A DNA stretch of 64,000 nt, from the NCBI GenBank assembly GCA_016788635.1, contig JAEUSU010000007.1, positions 95,870-159,869 on the forward strand, in the 5' to 3' direction. Shown one piece after another: positions 41,406-51,600 of the stretch. Position 1 is the stretch's first letter. Every line of letters begins with the position of its first letter. The notes under the pieces are model-generated. The model ran no database searches, was not told the DNA's origin, and saw only the letters and a program-made list of their open reading frames with translations. The stretch comes from Flavobacteriales bacterium (lineage in GTDB: Bacteria > Bacteroidota > Bacteroidia > Flavobacteriales_F > PHOS-HE28). The translations under genes were made by a program, and so were the position numbers.

Positions 41406-42034
41406 GATCGGTCGTGTTCATTCTGTTCATGCCCCTGTGGATGGGGAACCTTACGGCCCAGCGTGACAGCACCTGGGTGCGTGCGGGTTCGGCCGAACTG
41501 GTATTACACCCCGGCATCTATGCGGACTTCGCCGCATTCCGGACCAACCGCCCCACCTATCCGCTCACTGGCGTGGTGAACGATCAAGATATCCCCGTGA
41601 GGGATCTGCGCTCGGGCGGCCGCATGTTCGTGCGCGACACCACAGGGTCACGCAAGGAGGTGCAGTTGGACCGCCAGTGGGGTCTGTCACAGAACAACGG
41701 CGTGTACATCCGCGCAGGCATCGGGTTCTACCGCATCGGCATGATGGGCTCCTTGTGCCATGTGCTCTTCGAGCAGAACCAGCGCGACTGGGATCCCTAC
41801 GGATACCCTTTTGGAGGCAGCACGGTGCGCACCGTGCAGCAACAGTATGTGCTGGACATGGAGACCGGCGCCTTCCAACCGTTCACGGCCGCCACCATGG
41901 AGGTGATCCTTGCGCGGGATGAAGTGCTGAAAGCAGAATGGGACACACTGCCACCCAAGAAACGCGGACAGGAGGTGCTCGTGCTGTTCCTGCGCCGTTA
42001 CAACGAACGCCATCCCCTGTACTTCCCGCGATGA
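41402..42034 (+). CDS. Secreted protein of unknown function
   Basis: 210 residues: signal peptide (VVFILFMPLWMGNLTAQ), then a mixed region (DLRSGGRMFVRDTTGSRKEV, GVYIRAGIGFYRIGMMGSLC) without known motifs. The stretch DPYGYPFGGSTVRTVQQQYV suggests a folded beta protein. Overlap with the hydrolase (ATGA) and with the nuclease-family gene (ATGA at 42031-42034) places it in one operon. No family recognised. Confidence 0.75.
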   Translation: MRSVVFILFMPLWMGNLTAQRDSTWVRAGSAELVLHPGIYADFAAFRTNRPTYPLTGVVNDQDIPVRDLRSGGRMFVRDTTGSRKEVQLDRQWGLSQNNGVYIRAGIGFYRIGMMGSLCHVLFEQNQRDWDPYGYPFGGSTVRTVQQQYVLDMETGAFQPFTAATMEVILARDEVLKAEWDTLPPKKRGQEVLVLFLRRYNERHPLYFPR

Positions 42035-43080
42035 ACCTGCGCGCCCTGCTCCGCCGAGCACCATTGGTGTTTCTTCTGCTCTGCTCCTGCGCAGTGCACG
42101 CACAGGAGAGGCGCTATGTGCCTTTCTGTGCGGGTTTCTACAACATCGAGAACCTGTTCGACACGATCGACTCGCCGGACACGGATGACAAGGAGTATCT
42201 GCCTGATGGCGACATGCGCTGGACGGCCGAACGCTACCGGCGCAAGCTGGAGCACATGTCCAAAGTGATCGCTGACCTGGCGAAGGACGTGGACCCGAAC
42301 GGCGTGGCCTTGCTGGGCCTTGCCGAGGTGGAGAACCGCAGGGTGGTGGAGGACCTGGTGCGCATGCCGGTGTTGAAGGCGCGGGGTTATGCCGTGGTGC
42401 ATTACGATTCACCGGACCGGCGCGGCGTGGACGTGGCGCTCATCCACGACCCCAAGCGGTACAAAGTGTTCGCGCATCGCAGCCACCGCCTGGTGATATC
42501 CGATCAACCCGACTTCCTCACGCGTGATCAATTGGTGGTGAGCGGTGTGCTCGAGAACGGGGACACGCTCTCGGTGATCGTGGCGCACTGGCCTTCACGC
42601 CGGGGGGGGGAGAAGCGGTCCATGCCCATGCGGCGCGCGGCCGGGCAGTTGGGGAGACACATCGTTGATTCCCTGTTGAGCGTGCACCGGAACGCGCACG
42701 TGCTCTACATGGGCGACCTCAACGACAACCCGCATGACCTCAGTGTGCGACGCGACCTGCGCGCTGCGCCACGCAAACAGGATGCGCGCAATGGAACGCT
42801 CTTCAACCCCATGGCCGAGCTGTATGACAAGGGCATCGGCACCATCGCCTGGCAGGATACCTGGAGCTTGTTCGATCAGGTGTGCCTGTCCCCTTCGCTG
42901 GTGGCGGTGGATGCCCCGGGCTATCAATTCTACGGCGCACGGGTGTACAATGAACCATACCTGCGGCAGCAGAAGGGGAGTTTCGCAGGTTACCCCCTGC
43001 GCACGCATGTGGGCACCACCTACATGGATGGCTACAGCGACCACTTCCCGGTGTATGTCATCCTGGTCCGCAGTATGTGA
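42031..43080 (+). CDS. Secreted endonuclease/exonuclease/phosphatase-family protein
   Basis: 349 residues from the ATG at 42031, with a signal or lipoprotein-like leader (PLVFLLLCSCAVHAQ). The EEP fold motifs are present: FYNIENLFDT (metal-binding Asn/Glu), GLAEVENRRVVEDL, VDVALIHDP, VIVAHWPSRRGGE, VLYMGDLNDNP and the final SDHFPVYV with the catalytic His. Related secreted proteins act as metal-dependent nucleases or phosphodiesterases. Its export and the nearby DUF5689/TonB receptor operon hint at use of external nucleic acids, which is inferred. It is the last gene before a strong terminator. Confidence 0.9.
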   Translation: MNLRALLRRAPLVFLLLCSCAVHAQERRYVPFCAGFYNIENLFDTIDSPDTDDKEYLPDGDMRWTAERYRRKLEHMSKVIADLAKDVDPNGVALLGLAEVENRRVVEDLVRMPVLKARGYAVVHYDSPDRRGVDVALIHDPKRYKVFAHRSHRLVISDQPDFLTRDQLVVSGVLENGDTLSVIVAHWPSRRGGEKRSMPMRRAAGQLGRHIVDSLLSVHRNAHVLYMGDLNDNPHDLSVRRDLRAAPRKQDARNGTLFNPMAELYDKGIGTIAWQDTWSLFDQVCLSPSLVAVDAPGYQFYGARVYNEPYLRQQKGSFAGYPLRTHVGTTYMDGYSDHFPVYVILVRSM

Positions 43081-43099
43081 GCGTTGAAGGCCGGTACGA

Positions 43100-43127
43100 A
43101 AAGAGGCGGCCCAATGGCCGCCTCTTT
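43100..43127. terminator. Perfect hairpin terminator, probably bidirectional
   Basis: AAAGAGGCGGCC, loop CAAT, GGCCGCCTCTTT: a perfect 12-pair stem whose A and T ends give T-runs on both strands. It lies between the convergent nuclease-family gene and the T9SS cargo gene. Confidence 0.9.
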
Positions 43128-43145
43128 CATTTCACCTCTGTTGGA

Positions 43146-44489
43146 TCAGCGTGCGATGACCACACGCGTGGTGATGCGTTCACCACCGCGCCGTGCCGAA
43201 AGGGTGTAGATGCCCGCCTGGAACGCGCTCACATCAAGATGCTCCAGACCGCCAAGGGTGGTGGTGTTCCAAACCACGCGGCCCAGGGCATCGCACAGTT
43301 CCAGTTCCGTGGTGCTGGTGAAGTTGCCCTCCACGAAGAGCTCTGATGTGGCGGGAACAGGCCATGTCCGCATGGTGCCGATGGCTTCCAACGCCGGTAT
43401 GGAAGTGACCACCTCGATGTCGCTGGCTTCACGCGGCAGGATCTTCCATTCCGTGAAGGAGTAGAACAGCGGGCCGGTGACGTTATACACAGCGTTGAGC
43501 ACCGGTGTGTAGGGGAACAGCATGTCGTCACAGAACACCGGGCCACTGCCATCGTTGATGATCCACTGGCCGAAGCCCGCATTGGGCTCGGTGCAGGTGG
43601 CGTCCACCGCCTTCACCAGCACGGATTCATAGGGTTCCGTATTGGCCGTGGCCGTGCTGATCACCGATGCGGCAGGGATCGCATTGCCGGAGCTCACCAC
43701 CTGATAGGCGGTGAGCAGATTGAGCCGCGTGAGGTCGAAATTCTCCTGGACGGTACCGGCCAGCTCCACCTCATCACCAGGTGCGGGTGTGTTCGTCGCA
43801 TCATTCACGAAGATGCCTGTCCAGGGACCGGTGCCATCCTGTATGAAGTAGCCGCCACCACCCACCGCGGTCACAATGCCACTGGTGGCCACCTGGGTGT
43901 TCGCCAGGGGCGAGGAGCCGTCAGGAGCCGTGGTGGTCTGTATGTCCGGAATGGTCACCACCGTGGGACCGCCGGTGCTGATGGTGATGTTCACGTCATC
44001 GAGCAGGATGTCGCCGATCAGGGTGGTGGCATCGTTGCGTACGCTGAAGATGAACTCGCCATCAATGGTGTCATGCTCGCACACGATCGTCTGCGTGACC
44101 TGTGTCCAGGTCATGGTGGCGTTCACGTAGCTGTTGTAGGTGGCGTAACCGGAACCGGTGGTGCGGCCATCGAACAATCCCGTGCGGATCTGGCCCATGC
44201 CGCGCACCCAGAACTGGATCTGATAGGTGGTGCCGGCGGACACCGATACGGGTTGCGTGGTGAAGCGGCGGTGGCCTGAGTTCGAGTTCTTCAAGCGCAC
44301 GGCGAAATCGCCGCTGTGCTGCAGTGCTCCTTCAATGGAGATGCTGTCCAACTGCAGGTTGGTCTTGCTGCCCATGAAATCATCGGGGTATCCGCCTGTC
44401 CAGTCCTCCACCCCGCTGGTGAAGACTACCTGCGCCTGGCCTGCCAGGGCGGCGGCAAAGGCCAGTGTGAGAAGTGTAATGTGTTTCAT
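43146..44489 (-). CDS. Secreted carbohydrate-binding/OB-fold protein with T9SS type A sorting domain
   Basis: 447 residues. Signal peptide (LLTLAFAAALAGQAQ), a carbohydrate-binding-like beta sandwich (about 20-175; GALQHSGDFAVRLKNSNSGH, YQIQFWVRGMGQ), an OB-like domain (about 185-345; VATSGIVTAVGGGGYFIQDG, GDEVELAGTVQENF) similar to domains found with secreted nucleases, and a type A sorting domain (about 365-447; TWPVPATSELFVEG, FQAGIYTLSARRGG). It is exported through the T9SS. It is the third gene of the operon with the TonB receptor and DUF5689 lipoprotein; its role there is unknown. Confidence 0.85.
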   Translation of the reverse strand: MKHITLLTLAFAAALAGQAQVVFTSGVEDWTGGYPDDFMGSKTNLQLDSISIEGALQHSGDFAVRLKNSNSGHRRFTTQPVSVSAGTTYQIQFWVRGMGQIRTGLFDGRTTGSGYATYNSYVNATMTWTQVTQTIVCEHDTIDGEFIFSVRNDATTLIGDILLDDVNITISTGGPTVVTIPDIQTTTAPDGSSPLANTQVATSGIVTAVGGGGYFIQDGTGPWTGIFVNDATNTPAPGDEVELAGTVQENFDLTRLNLLTAYQVVSSGNAIPAASVISTATANTEPYESVLVKAVDATCTEPNAGFGQWIINDGSGPVFCDDMLFPYTPVLNAVYNVTGPLFYSFTEWKILPREASDIEVVTSIPALEAIGTMRTWPVPATSELFVEGNFTSTTELELCDALGRVVWNTTTLGGLEHLDVSAFQAGIYTLSARRGGERITTRVVIAR

Positions 44490-44508
44490 GTGGTCAAAGG
44501 TTCAGGGT

Positions 44509-45783
44509 TTATTGAATGACGACGTCATCCACGCGATAGGTCGTGGTAAGGCCACCGGGGCCGCTGCCCGTGTAGCGGAAGGCAATGACAAAAGATCCCG
44601 TGTAGCCCATGGGCATGTAGCCTGCGAGCGGCACCGCACCGCTGGCCACCCAGGCATTGTCCGTGCTGCCCTGCACGGCCCGTGTGCAGCTGATGGGTTG
44701 CCAGGTGGCGGTGGCCACGTTGTTGCCGGTGAAGTCCGTGCAGATGAACACGCCGAAGGGGTCGTGGGTCCAGAAGGATTTGGCCGAAAGGAAGGAAAGG
44801 GCAACGGCATCATGCGCGGTCACCGGCGGGCTGATGAGCCAGTATTCATTGGTTGCATCGGTGGCCTGGTAGGCGGTGCCTTGTGCATAACGCTCGCTGT
44901 TGAACCAGCGTCCGCGCCACACGCGGCTGCCGGCCGTGGCCACGTTCGTCCAGCAGGAAAGGTCCAGGTCCGCGTTGTCGCCCACACTGACGAAATCCTC
45001 CAGCACGCTGGTGGCCGGTGGGCAAAGGGTGCCGCTGCCACCGCCACAACGCGGGCCGGTCAGTTGCACCTCGCCCACGTCCCGAACGAACAGTTGCATG
45101 GTGCTGTTGAACTGGCCGACCACGGCGGTGAATGAGCCGCGCCCTGTGGGCAGGGGCTGCCCGGCGAAATTGGCGTAGCCGCTCGTGCGCACCACGATCT
45201 GTCCCGTGCCGCAATCCTTCAGGGTGCGGTTCACCGTGGTCTGGCCCACCGCATCGGACCAGGTGAGGCCCAATTCGCTGGCCACGAACTCCACACTGTC
45301 CAGCTTCACCAGAAAGCCCTGCAGTGCCGGTGTCACTTGTGCGATGGCCACGTTCTTTGGCTGCACTACGCGGCCGACCGCCTGCTTCACAATGTTGTTG
45401 TCGGCATCCACACTGTCCAGTTGCAGCATGCCCTGGTACATGCTCAGCACACAACCGGGCAGATAGATGCGCACGCTGTCGCCCTGGTACAGACCACCGC
45501 TGTATTGCAGCCGCACGTTCAGCGCGGCGGAATCATCCTGCACGAAAATGTTCTTGTACAGGTTCCCATTGCGCTCGTCCGCTGTCACCACAGCATACAC
45601 CGAGCGGGGTTCGGTGAAGCGCACCGGGGTGCCGGTGTAGAGGGCACGCAATTGCGAGAGGGAGAGCACCTCGCCGACCGGCAGTTCGCGTTGCGGAGGT
45701 GTGCCCGGCTCCTTCCTGCAGGACGAAGCGGTGAGCAGCAGCAGCGCTGCGAGGGGGAGGAGAAGGGTGTTGCGCGTGGGCAT
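44509..45783 (-). CDS. DUF5689 surface lipoprotein with C-terminal jelly-roll domain
   Basis: 424 residues. Lipoprotein signal with the lipobox ending LLLTASSC. The first 240 residues match DUF5689 (VGEVLSLSQLRALYTG, YAVVTADERNGNLYKNIFVQ, NVRLQYSGGLYQGDSVRIYL). The C-terminal part (about 255-424; LEDFVSVGDNADLDLSCWTN, ATNEYWLISPPVTAHDAVAL) resembles choice-of-anchor-type domains. It starts four bases after the receptor stop. As with SusD-like partners, such lipoproteins may capture the ligand for the receptor; the ligand is unknown. Confidence 0.88.
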   Translation of the reverse strand: MPTRNTLLLPLAALLLLTASSCRKEPGTPPQRELPVGEVLSLSQLRALYTGTPVRFTEPRSVYAVVTADERNGNLYKNIFVQDDSAALNVRLQYSGGLYQGDSVRIYLPGCVLSMYQGMLQLDSVDADNNIVKQAVGRVVQPKNVAIAQVTPALQGFLVKLDSVEFVASELGLTWSDAVGQTTVNRTLKDCGTGQIVVRTSGYANFAGQPLPTGRGSFTAVVGQFNSTMQLFVRDVGEVQLTGPRCGGGSGTLCPPATSVLEDFVSVGDNADLDLSCWTNVATAGSRVWRGRWFNSERYAQGTAYQATDATNEYWLISPPVTAHDAVALSFLSAKSFWTHDPFGVFICTDFTGNNVATATWQPISCTRAVQGSTDNAWVASGAVPLAGYMPMGYTGSFVIAFRYTGSGPGGLTTTYRVDDVVIQ

Positions 45784-45786
45784 GGT

Positions 45787-48342
45787 TCAAAGACTGAAGG
45801 ACACCTGAAGGAAGAATGTGCGGCCGAACATGTAGCTGAATTTGGGTGGCCAGAAGTTCACGTCCTGCCTGTCATAACGTGCCTGCTCGAAGGCACCGGT
45901 GACCAGGCCGTCCATGTCGTCGCGGTCATCCAGAATGTTGATCACATTGAGGTTGACCGCGAGCAGATGGCCTTTGAAGCGCCAGCTCTTCATGACATAG
46001 GCGTCCAGGGTGAAGCCGCCATCCAGTTCCTGCTGGTCGATCAACGCGTTCCATTGCGGATCGTCGGTCACCAGGTTGCCCGTGGCCTCGGCGGTGCGCC
46101 TGTCGGGGTTGGGCTCCACGAAATTGTTGCCGAACCAGTTGCCCGCCACACCAAAGGTCCAGTACTTGGGTGCGGCATAGCGGAAACCGAGGGAAGCCGC
46201 GGTCTGGGGCATGCCGCCCACATGGAAATTCTTCCAGAACACCTTCCGGTCGGTGACAAGCAACTCGTTGGAATTGTCTCGCGTGATGGTGGCCGTGGGT
46301 TCCGAATCGTAGGTGAATTGACCCGTGGTGAACACGCCGATCAAGGTCAGCGATGGTGAGGCCTTCACCTCCGCACCGAACTCCACGCCGGTGTAGAGGT
46401 TGTCCACACCGCTCATGCTGTAGTTCACGAAGGTGCGGAACTCCTCATGGAAGAAGTTGCGCTGCCATACCTGGTCCTTCACGGCCGCGATGAAAGCGGT
46501 GGCGCGCAGCTTCAGGCCGGGAGCGCGCACGTGGTAGTTCACATCCCCGGAATACACCGTTTCACGCGAGAGTCCGGGGACGAACGCGTTGCGCGTGCGT
46601 GGTGAGATGAAGGACCATCGGGTGACGGGCGGTCGGGTCATGTAGGCGGCATTGGCGGTCACAAAATGGCGGCCGTTGATCTTGTAGGTGGCACCACCTT
46701 TCACCCCGTAGTGCAGGTACTGCTGCACCTTGGAGCTGCCCTCGGAGTTGTCCGGGAACAGCCCGTTGCGGAAGTAGCCGTAGCGCCAGAAGTCCGTGTA
46801 GCCGAGGTTGACGCCGCCATACAGCTCCCAGGTGTTGCCCTTGTGCTCCAGCTGGCCGAAGAGCGCGGCCTGGCGGATGTTGATGTCGTACTTGAAGCCG
46901 AACACATCACCCTCGCGCACCAGGTTGTTCGGATTGTTCAGGTCGCTCTGGGCGGCGTTCGGGTCCACGAAGTCCTGCTCGGCGAACTGGTCCACGTCCA
47001 GCCAGAAGTCGCCACCCAGAAGATCATCCATCACTTTGAAAATGCGCGACCGCTGGTACTGCGCATTCCCACCCACGGTCCAGGTCAAACGGTCCGTGGT
47101 GCGGCTGTAGACCGAATTGAGGCCGATGCGCAGGGGGTCGTTCCGCCATTCCTCCACGATGTACTTGCTGCGGAGGCCTGTTACGGCGTTCCCCACAAGG
47201 CCTTCAGCATCCTCCACGGTGTACAGGTTCTTTCCATTGGCGAACCAAAGCTGGTCCCAGTTGATCTGCCGGGTGTTGACGTCCGTCTGCCAGAGGTAGG
47301 TCAGCTCGGCGGCGCGTTCGGGATCGTTCTGTCCATTGGTGGAAAGGCCCGGCATGTAGTAGCTCGGCAGGTAGCGGTAGTAGTCCGGCCGCGGGTCTTT
47401 CGCATCGTACCAGTTCAGGTTGGTCTGCCCATCCTTGCCGAAGCTGGCGAACAGGGTGGTGGTCCAGTTGGTGCGGTCATCAGGCGTGTAGTAGTGGGTG
47501 AGGAGCACCACGGGTTTGTGGTCCCGGTTCTCACGTGCGTTGCGCTTCTCGCCCGCCTGGTAGCCCCAGAAGGAGTTGTAGTAAATGGTGCCGGCCAGGT
47601 CCATGGCCTCCTTTACAGCAAAGCCATGGCGGCCATTCACCATGTTCACCCCGAAGCCGGTGAAGGCCAGGGAGTGCCGTTCGTTCAACTTCTTTTCGAC
47701 GCCCAGGAAGTAGCTGGACGCATTGAAATAGGTGCCTTCCACATAGCCTTCCTCGGCCCACCGATAGCTGCCAGAGAGGGTGAATGCCCATCCATCCTCG
47801 CGCATGCCGGAGTTCCAGGTGGCCATGACCCGGTTGCGGTACACCCGGTCCGTGGCCGCGTAGCTTGCGCGCAGCCCACGCCGCAGGCCGCTGGGGCGTG
47901 TGTCGATGTTGCTCCACCCACCAATGCCGCCGAAATTGTAGGGTGAGGCATGCACCCCGGTGTGCACCTCCATATACCGCGTCACATCGTTCAACCCGCT
48001 CCATTGTGCCCAGGGCGCCCAACCGTTCTCCAGGTCGTTCACCGGCACGCCGTTGATGGATACGATGGTATGGTCGGCGTTCAGGCCCCGGATCCGGAAC
48101 CGGGCCTGTCCGAAATTGAAGCCAGCCGTGCGGGTGAACACGTCCCGGGAGGATTGCAGCAGTCCGCTCACGTCCTGGGCGTTCATCTCCGCATCCAGGT
48201 CGTTCTGGGTGAGGCTGAACACCGGCAGGCGGGCCTGCAAGGTGTCACGCGGAATGAGGGTGGTGTCCGTTTGGGCAAAAAGGCCATTCAGCCCGGCCAG
48301 GCAGCAAATGGTCAGCGCTCGACAAAGGCGGTACATGAACAA
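45787..48342 (-). CDS. TonB-dependent receptor of a DUF5689 operon
   Basis: 851 residues. Signal peptide (RLCRALTICCLAGLNGLFAQ), then a plug domain (about 40-170; DVSGLLQSSRDVFTRTAGFN, RFRIRGLNADHTIVSINGVP, NVGG-like NFGGIGGWSNIDTRP) and a large barrel ending MFGRTFFLQVSFSL. There is no N-terminal carboxypeptidase-regulatory-like domain. It imports an unidentified ligand with TonB energy. It leads an operon with the DUF5689 lipoprotein and the OB-fold/T9SS protein. The start at 48342 is used; 48336 is an equal alternative. Confidence 0.92.
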   Translation of the reverse strand: MFMYRLCRALTICCLAGLNGLFAQTDTTLIPRDTLQARLPVFSLTQNDLDAEMNAQDVSGLLQSSRDVFTRTAGFNFGQARFRIRGLNADHTIVSINGVPVNDLENGWAPWAQWSGLNDVTRYMEVHTGVHASPYNFGGIGGWSNIDTRPSGLRRGLRASYAATDRVYRNRVMATWNSGMREDGWAFTLSGSYRWAEEGYVEGTYFNASSYFLGVEKKLNERHSLAFTGFGVNMVNGRHGFAVKEAMDLAGTIYYNSFWGYQAGEKRNARENRDHKPVVLLTHYYTPDDRTNWTTTLFASFGKDGQTNLNWYDAKDPRPDYYRYLPSYYMPGLSTNGQNDPERAAELTYLWQTDVNTRQINWDQLWFANGKNLYTVEDAEGLVGNAVTGLRSKYIVEEWRNDPLRIGLNSVYSRTTDRLTWTVGGNAQYQRSRIFKVMDDLLGGDFWLDVDQFAEQDFVDPNAAQSDLNNPNNLVREGDVFGFKYDINIRQAALFGQLEHKGNTWELYGGVNLGYTDFWRYGYFRNGLFPDNSEGSSKVQQYLHYGVKGGATYKINGRHFVTANAAYMTRPPVTRWSFISPRTRNAFVPGLSRETVYSGDVNYHVRAPGLKLRATAFIAAVKDQVWQRNFFHEEFRTFVNYSMSGVDNLYTGVEFGAEVKASPSLTLIGVFTTGQFTYDSEPTATITRDNSNELLVTDRKVFWKNFHVGGMPQTAASLGFRYAAPKYWTFGVAGNWFGNNFVEPNPDRRTAEATGNLVTDDPQWNALIDQQELDGGFTLDAYVMKSWRFKGHLLAVNLNVINILDDRDDMDGLVTGAFEQARYDRQDVNFWPPKFSYMFGRTFFLQVSFSL

Positions 48343-48410
48343 GGGGCCGGGGGTGGAACAAGCGGATCGTGAGGGGGCAATGCCTTCTCAACGAGGGGTT
48401 TCAGGGCCGC

Positions 48411-48418
48411 CAAAGGTA
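48411..48418 (-). promoter_or_regulatory. Putative -7 box TACCTTTG for the receptor operon
   Basis: The minus strand reads TACCTTTG, a full match to TAnnTTTG, 68 bases upstream of the ATG at 48342. The 270-base gap 48343-48612 otherwise holds only this and the opposite-strand box at 48559. Confidence 0.45.
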
Positions 48419-48558
48419 TGCGGCGGCATGCGCTGGCGCATGTTAAGTGCGCGTCAGATCTGGCATAGGCTTTCGGATGCCTCCTTGATCGGCTTGGTTT
48501 TCCAAGGATGCCGTTGAAAATCAGGGGGAAAGTGGATGACAAACGGAACCGTAAAAAG

Positions 48559-48566
48559 TACTTTTG
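48559..48566 (+). promoter_or_regulatory. Putative -7 box TACTTTTG for giant protein 2
   Basis: TACTTTTG, inside the AT-rich stretch gtaaaaagtacttttgtat, lies 46 bases before the ATG at 48613. It is identical to the two boxes at 26880-26963. Confidence 0.5.
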
Positions 48567-48612
48567 TATCCTCGGCTTGTACCGTCCCGGAACCAGGCAG
48601 AGGAACTGAAGA

Positions 48613-51600
48613 ATGAAGCGCGTGCCACCGGCATTCCGTCCGCTCCTGTGGATAGGGCTTTCTCTGGCCTTGTCGTTGCCGGCGCGTGGCGCTCACTTCC
48701 TGGGTGGGGACATCGCATATGAATGCCTCGGAGCGAACCAGTACCTGATCACACTGAACCTGTTCAGGGAGTGTTCCGGTGCCGCCATGATCCCCCAGGA
48801 CCTCACCTTCCAGAGCAGCTGTGGGCAGACCTTCACGTTGACCGCATTACCTGTACCCCCTCCCACGGAGGTTTCCCAATTGTGCGGCGCGCAGCTTGCG
48901 AACAGCAGTTGCAATGGTGGCCCCCTGCCCGGTGTGGAGCACTATGCCTTTCAAGCCACGGTCACCTTGGCGCCATGCAATTTCTGGACGATCAGCTGGA
49001 GCATTTGCTGCCGTGCCGGCATGGTGAACGTCACCGGCTTCCCTGGTCTGTACATCCAGGCCACGCTGAACAATGCCCTGGTCGCTTGTGACAACTCGCC
49101 GGTCTTCCTCGATCAATCCATCCCCTATGTGTGCCTCAATCAGCCGGTGAGCTACAACTTCGGGGTGAATGAGCCGGATGGGAACCCCATAACCTACTCG
49201 CTCATTTCCGCCCGTTACGCAGCACCCGGTCCCATCCCTGTGACCTATGCCGGTGGTTATTCCGGCGCTTCGCCCATCGCGGGTGGCACCTTGAACACGA
49301 CCACGGGCCAGTACACCTTCACGGCCACCACGGCCGGCTATTATGTGGTGGTGGTGCAGGTCACGCAGTACGATGCCTTTGGCAACATCATCGGCACGGT
49401 GATGCGCGACCAGATGTTCATCGTGATCCCTTGTACATCGAACACACCCGCTGTGGGTGTGCTGCAGAACAATACGGCCGGGCTCCTCACCGGGCCCAAC
49501 AGCATCCAGATATGCAACGGCCAGCCCTTCTGCGTGGAGGTGATGTTCACGGATGTGGATGCCGGAACCATTATCGATGTGATGACCAACGCGCTGACCT
49601 TGCTGCCGGGAGCCACCTTCACCGTTACGGGTACGAACCCTGCGGTGGCACAATTGTGCTGGACAGGCAATTCGGCCAACTCCCCGGTCAACGTGCTGAT
49701 CCAGGCGGATGACAATGCCTGTCCCGTGGAGAACATCGTCTCCACTTCGGTGAACATCACCACTGTGTCCGGTGGTGTGGCCCCAAGCCCCGGCACCAGC
49801 GCCGTATGGAACGTCTGCGCCAACGCACCACCGGGGTCGCTCTTTGCGCAACTGGGTGGCGCACCGCAAGCTGGCGGGATATGGACGGCGCCGGGTGGTG
49901 GAGTGGTTACCGGGACCTTCAACCCCGCCACCAGTCCGCCCGGGGTCTACACGTACACGGTGGGCAACGCCTGTGCGAATGCGAGTGCCACGGTCACTGT
50001 AAATCTGCTGCCTGCGCCCAATGCGGGCACCAATGGCACCACCACCTTGTGCAGCAATTCGGTCCCCATCAACTTGTTCACCTTCCTGGGTGGAGCACCA
50101 CAGGTGGGGGGGAGCTGGACCGGGCCGGGTGGCGGTGCGCACAGCAACATCTACGATCCGGTGATCGATGGGCCGGGTGTTTATACCTACACGGTGGTCG
50201 GCGCAGGTGTCTGTGGTAATTCATCCGCCAGTGTTTCGGTGGTGGAGCTTCCCGGGCCGAACGCCGGCACCAACGGCGTGGTGACCATTTGTGCGGGCGC
50301 GCCGATCACGCCACTTTTCGGCTACCTCGGTGGTTCGCCGCAGGCTGGTGGGCAGTGGACGAATACGTTCGGTGGCAACTGGGGTGGCAATTTCAACCCG
50401 GCGGTCCATCCGGCGGGTGTATATACCTACACCGTTCCCGGCACCGCGCCCTGCCCCAATGCCAGCGCCACGGTCACGGTGACCTTGGTGCCCGCAGCGA
50501 ACGCGGGAACGAACGGCACACTGAATATCTGTGAGACCGCACCCGCTGTCGCATTGATCGCATCATTGGGCGGCACCCCACAAGCCGGTGGTGCCTGGAG
50601 CGGGCCCAGTCCCGTGATCGGTGGCCTGTATGACCCGGCCACCATGAACCCGGGTGTATACACCTACACGGTGAGCGGGGGTGTGGGCTGTGCCAGCGCC
50701 AGTGCCACGGTTACCGTGAACGAGACGCTCTCCGGTGGAAGTGCCGGCACGAACGGGAACTTGAACATCTGCTCCACGGCTGCGGCAGCGAGCTTGTTCG
50801 CACAACTGGGTGGCACGCCTCAAGCGGGCGGTGCGTGGAGCGGACCGAGCACGGTGGTCGGGGGCATGTATGACCCCGTTACCATGGCACCCGGTGTGTA
50901 TACCTACACCATTGCCGGATCAGGAGGATGCCCCGGGGCAAGCGCCACGGTGACCGTGGTGGAGACGGCCCCCACCAATGCGGGAACCAATGGCACGTTG
51001 AACATCTGCGCCACATCTGCCGCTGCCAGTCTCTTTGCACAATTGGGTGGCACGCCACAAGCGGGTGGAGCATGGAACGGGCCGAGCGCAGTGGTGGGCG
51101 GCCTGTACGATCCGGCCACGATGAACCCCGGTGTGTACACCTACACCGTGACGGGCACGGGCGGCTGCGCGAACGCAAGTGCCACCGTTACGGTCACCGA
51201 GACCGCTGCACCGAACGCAGGCACGAACGGCACATTGGATGTCTGCTCGAATGGCACTGCCACAAATCTGTTCACGCTGCTGGGTGGCACGCCACAAGCG
51301 GGTGGCGCATGGAGCGGGCCGAGCGCAGTGGTGGGCGGCCTGTACGATCCCATCACGATGAACCCCGGCGTGTACACCTACATGGTGACGGGTACTGGCG
51401 GCTGTGCGAACGCAAGTGCCACCGTTACGGTCACGGAGACCGCTGCACCGAACGCAGGTACAAGCGGCACATTGGATATCTGCTCAACCGCTGGAGCGGC
51501 AAGTCTCTTCGCACAGTTGGGTGGCACACCACAAGCGGGTGGTGCATGGAGCGGACCGAGCGCAGTGGTGGGTGGCCTGTACGATCCCACCACCATGAAC

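Noticed and set aside
42601..42611. A run of ten G as a phase-variation tract in the nuclease-family gene
   Set aside because: The frame is intact through it and the protein motifs continue on both sides. A single tract in one sequence is not evidence of switching.
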